Of a stretch of 9,704 bases of DNA, positions 5,778 to 9,704 are shown in pieces. Position numbers and translations under genes: made by a program. Positions within the stretch are counted from its first letter, which is position 1, and the number at the start of each line of letters is the position of its first letter. This DNA is from Rhodoferax sp. (GTDB taxonomy: Bacteria; Pseudomonadota; Gammaproteobacteria; Burkholderiales; Burkholderiaceae_C): the NCBI GenBank assembly GCA_021737905.1, contig JAIPDA010000077.1:1-9704 (forward strand). The letters are read 5' to 3'. The notes beneath the pieces were generated by a model. The model was not told the DNA's origin. It saw nothing but the letters and a program-made list of their open reading frames with translations, and made no database searches.

Positions 5778-7250
5778 ATGACTGCACGTTTGCCATCTTC
5801 TGTTCTGAACGCCGGCATTGCGCTGGACCAGGTCAGCGCCCAGTGGGACGGCGACATCGTGCGCCAGATCAGCGAGTACATCGCCATTCCGGCCAAGTCG
5901 CCGGGCTTTGACAGCGACTGGGCGCAGCATGGCTTTATCGACACGGTGGTGCGCAACGCCGCCAGCTGGATCGAAGCGCAAAAAGTCGAAGGCCTGACAC
6001 TGGAAGTGGTGCGTTTGCCCGGCCGCACGCCAGTGCTGTTTTTTGAAGTGCCGGCCACCCGTGCCGCCGTGCCGGGCCAGACACCGCAAACGGTGCTGAT
6101 GTATGGCCATCTGGACAAGCAACCCGAGTTCAGCGGCTGGCGCGCCGACCTGGGCCCGTGGACGCCAAGCTACCAGGACGGCAAGCTCTACGGCCGCGGC
6201 GGCGCTGACGACGGCTACGCAGCCTACGCCAGCATCGCCGCCATTCAGGCGCTGAAAAGCCAGCAAGTGGCGCACCCGCGCATTGTCGGGCTGATCGAGA
6301 CCTGCGAAGAAAGCGGCTCTTACGATTTGCTGCCGTATGTGGATGCACTGCGCAGCCGGCTGGGCGATGTGGGCCTGGTGATCTGCCTGGACTCGGGCGC
6401 CGGCAACTACGACCAGCTCTGGCTCACCACCAGCCTGCGCGGCATGGTGGCGGGCACGCTCAAAGTCGAGGTGCTGACCGAAGGCATTCATTCGGGCGAT
6501 GCAAGCGGGCTGGTGCCGTCGAGCTTTCGCATCATGCGTCAGGTGCTGGACCGGCTGGAAGACAGTGCCACCGGCCGTTTGCTGCCGGCCAGTTTTCATT
6601 GCGAGGTGCCGGCCGACCGGCTGGCGCAGGCGCATGCGACGGCAGCCATTCTGGGCGACGAAATTTACAAGCGTTTTCCCTGGGCGCACTACGACTGCGG
6701 CGGCGCAACCAGCTTCACGCTGCCCACCACCACCGACCCCGTGGAGGCCCTGCTGCAGCGCACCTGGCGGCCCACGCTCAGCGTGACCGGCGCAGAGGGC
6801 TTTCCGGCCCTGAAGGACGCCGGCAATGTGCTGCGACCCTACACCGCCTTCAAGCTCTCGCTGCGGTTGCCGCCGCTGATTGACGCCGCGCAGGCGGTGC
6901 AGGAGCTCAAGACCCTGCTCGAAGACAACGCGCCCTACCAGGCCAAGGTGACTTTTCAGGGTGGCGGCGCCACCGGCTGGAATGCGCCCGCTTCCACGCC
7001 CTGGTTTGACAAGGCGCTCGACGGTGCCTCGCAGGCTTTCTTTGGCGCGGGTTGCGGCACCATCGGGCAGGGCGGCACCATTCCGCTGATGAACATGCTC
7101 AGTCAGGGTTTTCCGAAAGCGCAGATGATGGTGTGCGGTGTGCTCGGCCCCAAAAGCAATGCACACGGACCGAATGAGTTTTTGCACGTGCCTTACGCCA
7201 AAAAACTCACGGCAGCGGTGGCGCACGTGATGGCGCAGATGCCCGGCTGA
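5778..7250 (+). CDS. M20 family zinc metallopeptidase (dipeptidase/carboxypeptidase-like)
   Basis: Predicted cytoplasmic enzyme of 490 residues, without signal peptide, from the M20 family, which cleaves dipeptides or removes acyl/carboxyl groups using a two-metal centre. The expected ligands are in order: His111 in MYGHLDKQPE, bridging Asp144 in GRGGADDGY, the Glu177-Glu178 pair in TCEESGS, Asp205 in CLDSGAG and His463 in NAHGPNEF. His238 in GIHSGDASG is the dimerisation-domain histidine that completes the active site. The motif ADDGY replaces the more usual ADDKG, a variant I have seen in one M20 subgroup. ATG 5778 has AGGAG (5767-5771) 6 nt upstream. A 38-nt gap separates it from the permease gene and shows no clear terminator. 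Its stop overlaps the next start as TGATG, so the hydrolase gene is likely coupled. The true substrate is unknown. Confidence 0.92.
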   Translation: MTARLPSSVLNAGIALDQVSAQWDGDIVRQISEYIAIPAKSPGFDSDWAQHGFIDTVVRNAASWIEAQKVEGLTLEVVRLPGRTPVLFFEVPATRAAVPGQTPQTVLMYGHLDKQPEFSGWRADLGPWTPSYQDGKLYGRGGADDGYAAYASIAAIQALKSQQVAHPRIVGLIETCEESGSYDLLPYVDALRSRLGDVGLVICLDSGAGNYDQLWLTTSLRGMVAGTLKVEVLTEGIHSGDASGLVPSSFRIMRQVLDRLEDSATGRLLPASFHCEVPADRLAQAHATAAILGDEIYKRFPWAHYDCGGATSFTLPTTTDPVEALLQRTWRPTLSVTGAEGFPALKDAGNVLRPYTAFKLSLRLPPLIDAAQAVQELKTLLEDNAPYQAKVTFQGGGATGWNAPASTPWFDKALDGASQAFFGAGCGTIGQGGTIPLMNMLSQGFPKAQMMVCGVLGPKSNAHGPNEFLHVPYAKKLTAAVAHVMAQMPG

Positions 7251-8128
7251 TGAGCTTGGCGCCAGCGACTCTGAGCCCTTTGGCCGCGGCTGACGGCCAG
7301 GCCTTGATGCTGCATGACTGGCCGGTGCCAGCGGGCGCGCCGCGCGCACAAGTCTTGCTGGTACACGGCTTGGGTGAACACGCCGGGCGCTACGCCCCAC
7401 TGGCCGCTGAACTTCACGACTGGGGCTTTGCCGTGCGCGCCTATGACCAGCGCGGCCATGGTTTGTCTGGCGGTGCGCGCGGCGGCCTACCGCACGACAC
7501 CGCCTTGCTTGACGACCTCGCCGTCGTGATCGATGCGACCCGAAGCACGCAGCAGCAGCGTGGTCAGCCAGGCTTGCCCCTGATCTTGCTCGGCCACAGC
7601 CTGGGCGGCCTGGTCGCCGGCCGCTTTGTCAGCTTGCAGTTGCGCCCCGTTGATGCCTTGGTCATGTCCTCGCCGGCGCTGGATCCGGGCCTGAGTGCTT
7701 TGCAAAAAGTGCTGGTCGCCACCTTGCCGGCCATTGCGCCTAACTTGCGCGTCAACAACGGGCTGGACCCGCGGTTTTTGTCACACGACCCGGCGGTCGT
7801 GGCCGCCTACCGGGCCGATCCGCTGGTGCATCCGAAAATCTCAGCGCGGCTGGCGCGCTTCATTGCCACGGCCGGCCCGGCGACGGTGGCGGCCGCTGCC
7901 CACTGGCATGTGCCGACCTTGCTGCTTTACGCGGGCGACGACCATCTGGTCAATCCCGCCGGCAGCCGCGCTTTTGCTGCGGTGGCCGGCGCATCGGCGC
8001 AGGTCCAGCCGGGCATCTTGAGCGCACAAGTATTCGAGTCGCTTTACCACGAGATTTTCAATGAGGCGCCAACCGGGGCGGCGCCCTTGCTTCCGGCGCC
8101 CAAGACCTGGCTGCACGCCCGCTTCTGA
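7250..8128 (+). CDS. alpha/beta hydrolase, monoacylglycerol lipase / lysophospholipase-like
   Basis: A 292-residue alpha/beta-hydrolase of the serine-hydrolase (hydrolase_4) type. The oxyanion region is LLVHGLGEHAGRY (36-48), followed by the family-typical YDQRGHGLSGGARG (65-78). The nucleophile is Ser117 in GHSLGG, the likely acid is Asp231 in YAGDDHLV and the base is His267 in SLYHEIFNE, so the triad is complete. The HGxxEHxxRY and DxRGHGxSxG words are those of bacterial monoacylglycerol lipases, which release fatty acids from monoglycerides or lysophospholipids. Substrate preference is inference only. There is no signal peptide, so it is probably cytoplasmic. The start is the ATG overlapping the peptidase stop (TGATG); no separate Shine-Dalgarno site is obvious there, which fits translational coupling. 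It ends 15 nt from the convergent MFS gene. Confidence 0.9.
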   Translation: MSLAPATLSPLAAADGQALMLHDWPVPAGAPRAQVLLVHGLGEHAGRYAPLAAELHDWGFAVRAYDQRGHGLSGGARGGLPHDTALLDDLAVVIDATRSTQQQRGQPGLPLILLGHSLGGLVAGRFVSLQLRPVDALVMSSPALDPGLSALQKVLVATLPAIAPNLRVNNGLDPRFLSHDPAVVAAYRADPLVHPKISARLARFIATAGPATVAAAAHWHVPTLLLYAGDDHLVNPAGSRAFAAVAGASAQVQPGILSAQVFESLYHEIFNEAPTGAAPLLPAPKTWLHARF

Positions 8129-8143
8129 ACGGTGGCTGACTAC

Positions 8144-9316
8144 TTAGGCCAGCGCCGGCTGCCGTTGCTTCCAGGCCAGCCAGCCCAATGCCACACCGAT
8201 CATGCCCAGCGGCAGCAGCGAGCCCAGGTTCAGCAGTGTCCAGCCCTGCGTGGTCACCAGCACGCCCGAAGCCAGTGACGACAGCGCCAGTACGGCAAAG
8301 ACGCAAAAATTCAGTGCGCCCTGCGCCTTGTCTTTTTCTTCGGGCCGGTAGGTGCCCAGCGCCAAGGTGGTGCTGGCGGTGAACAGAAAGTTCCAGCCCA
8401 CGCCCAGCAAAAACAGCGCGGCCACAAACTGGTGCAGTTGAACACCCGACAGCGCGATCAGCACGCAGGCCACGTTCAGCGCCAGGCCGGCGGCCATGAT
8501 GGGCAGGGTGCCGAATTTCTTGATCAAGTGCCCGGTGAAAAAGCCGGGCGCAAACATGCCGATCACATGCCACTCCAACACCAGCGCCGTGTCTGAAAAT
8601 GGCAGGCCGCAGACCTGCATGGCGATCGGTGTGGCGGCCATCAAGAGGTTCATCACGCCGTAACCGAGCGCGCCGGCCGAGGCCGCCACGATGAAAACCG
8701 GCTGACGCATGATCACGCTCAAAGGACGGCCGCCCGCACTGGCCGGCCCTTTGGGCGGGGCCGGCGGAAATTCAATGGCGGCCAGCAGCAGCATGGCCAG
8801 CAGGGCCACACCGGCCAATGCCAGGTAGGCGCCGGCAAAAGGCACGGCGGTCAGACTGCGCGTGGCGGCGGCCAGGTTGGGCCCGGCAACCGCACCCAGC
8901 AGGCCGCCGGCCATCACCAGCGAGACAGCTTTTTCTTTGAAGGCAGGCGCAGCCAGCTCTGCGGCCGCAAAGCGGTACAACTGCGCGTTAGCGAAGTAGT
9001 AACCGGCCACCAGCGTGGCGGCCACCAGCAGCCAGAACTGGCTGCTGTAGGCGGCCCAGGCGCACAGCAGGGCCGAACCCAAGGCCACCAGCAGCCCGAG
9101 TTGGAAAGAGCTTTTGCGACCGTAGCGTTGTTGGGTGCGCGCCACCAGCCCGGTCGAAAGCGCACCGCCCACCACATAGCCCATCACCGGCAAGGTGGCC
9201 ATCCAGCCCAGCGGCGCCAGGCTCAAACCCACCAGGCCGTTGATGGCGATGAAGGTCACGTTGTTGGTGAAGAACAGCCCTTGGCAGAGCGTGAGGAGCC
9301 AGAGATTTTTATTCAT
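8144..9316 (-). CDS. major facilitator superfamily (MFS) transporter
   Basis: Inner-membrane protein of 390 residues with about twelve hydrophobic segments, the usual MFS length. MFS motif A is visible after the second helix as GLVARTQQRYGRKSS (56-70), with the weaker counterpart GHLIKKFG (262-269) in the second half. The central cytoplasmic loop (about 182-200, PPAPPKGPASAGGR) is Pro/Gly-rich. Sequence features such as YFANAQLYRFAAAEL (107-121) do not identify a substrate to me; drug, sugar or organic acid transport are all possible. ATG is at 9314-9316, 10 nt behind the rsmE stop, so it is likely cotranscribed with rsmE. The bases ahead of the ATG (AAACATAACAA) hold no good Shine-Dalgarno site. 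The gene converges with the hydrolase gene, and the 15 nt between them show no hairpin with a T-run. Confidence 0.9.
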   Translation of the reverse strand: MNKNLWLLTLCQGLFFTNNVTFIAINGLVGLSLAPLGWMATLPVMGYVVGGALSTGLVARTQQRYGRKSSFQLGLLVALGSALLCAWAAYSSQFWLLVAATLVAGYYFANAQLYRFAAAELAAPAFKEKAVSLVMAGGLLGAVAGPNLAAATRSLTAVPFAGAYLALAGVALLAMLLLAAIEFPPAPPKGPASAGGRPLSVIMRQPVFIVAASAGALGYGVMNLLMAATPIAMQVCGLPFSDTALVLEWHVIGMFAPGFFTGHLIKKFGTLPIMAAGLALNVACVLIALSGVQLHQFVAALFLLGVGWNFLFTASTTLALGTYRPEEKDKAQGALNFCVFAVLALSSLASGVLVTTQGWTLLNLGSLLPLGMIGVALGWLAWKQRQPALA

Positions 9317-9326
9317 TTGTTATGTT

Positions 9327-9704
9327 TCAAAGCTGCACAGCCAGCAGCAGCGCTGCCAGGGCGGCAGTTTCTGAGCGCAGCACGCGTGCGCCAAGGGTAA
9401 CAGGCACAAAACCATGGGATGTGGCCAGCGCTTCTTCGGCCGGACTCAGCCCGCCTTCGGGGCCGCTTAAAAAGCAGACCGGCGCTGACGGGTTCAGGCG
9501 GGCCAAAGCCTGCGCAAGGGGCATGCTGCCATCGGCCAGCGACAGCAGGCAGCGCAGTGCTGGAGCTTGCGGATCGATAGGTGGCAAGGACTTGAGCCAG
9601 GCGGCGAGGTCTTGCACCGGCGCCACGGCGGGCACGCGGTTGCCGCCGCATTGCTCGCAAGCGGACACCGCCACCGACTGCCAATGCTTTTGTTTTTTGT
9701 CAGC
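9327..9704 (-). CDS. rsmE: 16S rRNA (uracil1498-N3)-methyltransferase RsmE, 5'-truncated by window edge
   Basis: The C-terminal 125 residues are visible. The reading frame runs open to the window edge, so the start lies beyond base 9704. RsmE is a SPOUT-class (trefoil-knot) methyltransferase that modifies U1498 of 16S rRNA in the assembled 30S subunit, using SAM. Visible family motifs, numbered from the edge, are KKQKHWQSVAVSACEQCGGN (3-22; the conserved Glu-Gln and Asn-Arg of the RNA/SAM site), FLSGPEGGLSPAE (78-90), the SAM-binding knot loop, and LGARVLRSETA (104-114), the second knot motif. The stop is TGA (9329-9327 on the minus strand). A GTG internal to the visible part (9674-9672) could be mistaken for the start, but homology continues upstream of it. 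The MFS gene follows 10 nt later. Confidence 0.93.
   Translation of the reverse strand, partial: ADKKQKHWQSVAVSACEQCGGNRVPAVAPVQDLAAWLKSLPPIDPQAPALRCLLSLADGSMPLAQALARLNPSAPVCFLSGPEGGLSPAEEALATSHGFVPVTLGARVLRSETAALAALLLAVQL

Noticed and set aside
5736..7400. Open frame of 554 codons on the minus strand opposite the M20 peptidase gene
   Set aside because: Antisense frame produced by high GC codon usage. It is low-complexity, has no motif, and spans two well-supported plus-strand genes.
8129..8143. Bidirectional terminator between the convergent hydrolase and MFS genes
   Set aside because: The 15 bases and their flanks show no stable hairpin followed by a T-run on either strand.

Overview
The window reads as chromosomal DNA of a GC-rich betaproteobacterium of the order Burkholderiales, most likely family Comamonadaceae (Rhodoferax/Polaromonas-like). 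This rests on protein-level resemblance of MetX and MetW to that group as I remember it, the metX-metW pair, and a GC-rich palindromic repeat of a type I associate with Comamonadaceae genomes. No database search was possible. No tRNA, rRNA, CRISPR array, insertion sequence or phage gene was seen.

Layout. Bases 1-450 (+) are the 3' end of a GDT1/TMEM165 (UPF0016) membrane transporter gene. Bases 451-613 form a compact regulatory leader: a probable -10 box, a SAM-II (SAM-alpha) riboswitch aptamer, and an intrinsic terminator. The terminator loop is perfectly complementary to the conserved GCTAAAG of the aptamer. The leader feeds metX (TTG start at 614), metW and chrA, which are joined by two ATGA overlaps, and then a SulP-family sulfate permease gene 25 nt further on. 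After a 38-nt gap come an M20 metallopeptidase gene and an alpha/beta hydrolase gene overlapping as TGATG. From 8144 to the right edge the strand switches: an MFS transporter gene lies 10 nt downstream of rsmE (16S rRNA m3U1498 methyltransferase, truncated by the window edge).

How the genes work together. MetX activates homoserine for methionine synthesis. MetW is its usual partner. High SAM, the pathway end product, would shut the leader down. The two genes behind them carry sulfate (SulP) and its structural analogue chromate (ChrA). No terminator separates them from metXW, so the riboswitch may also influence oxyanion transport. The peptidase, hydrolase and MFS genes look like ordinary housekeeping or accessory metabolism.

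The most unusual observation is a roughly 100-nt GC-rich palindromic repeat that appears to sit in frame inside metX. It adds about 30-35 residues to the predicted lid region of the enzyme without breaking the reading frame.
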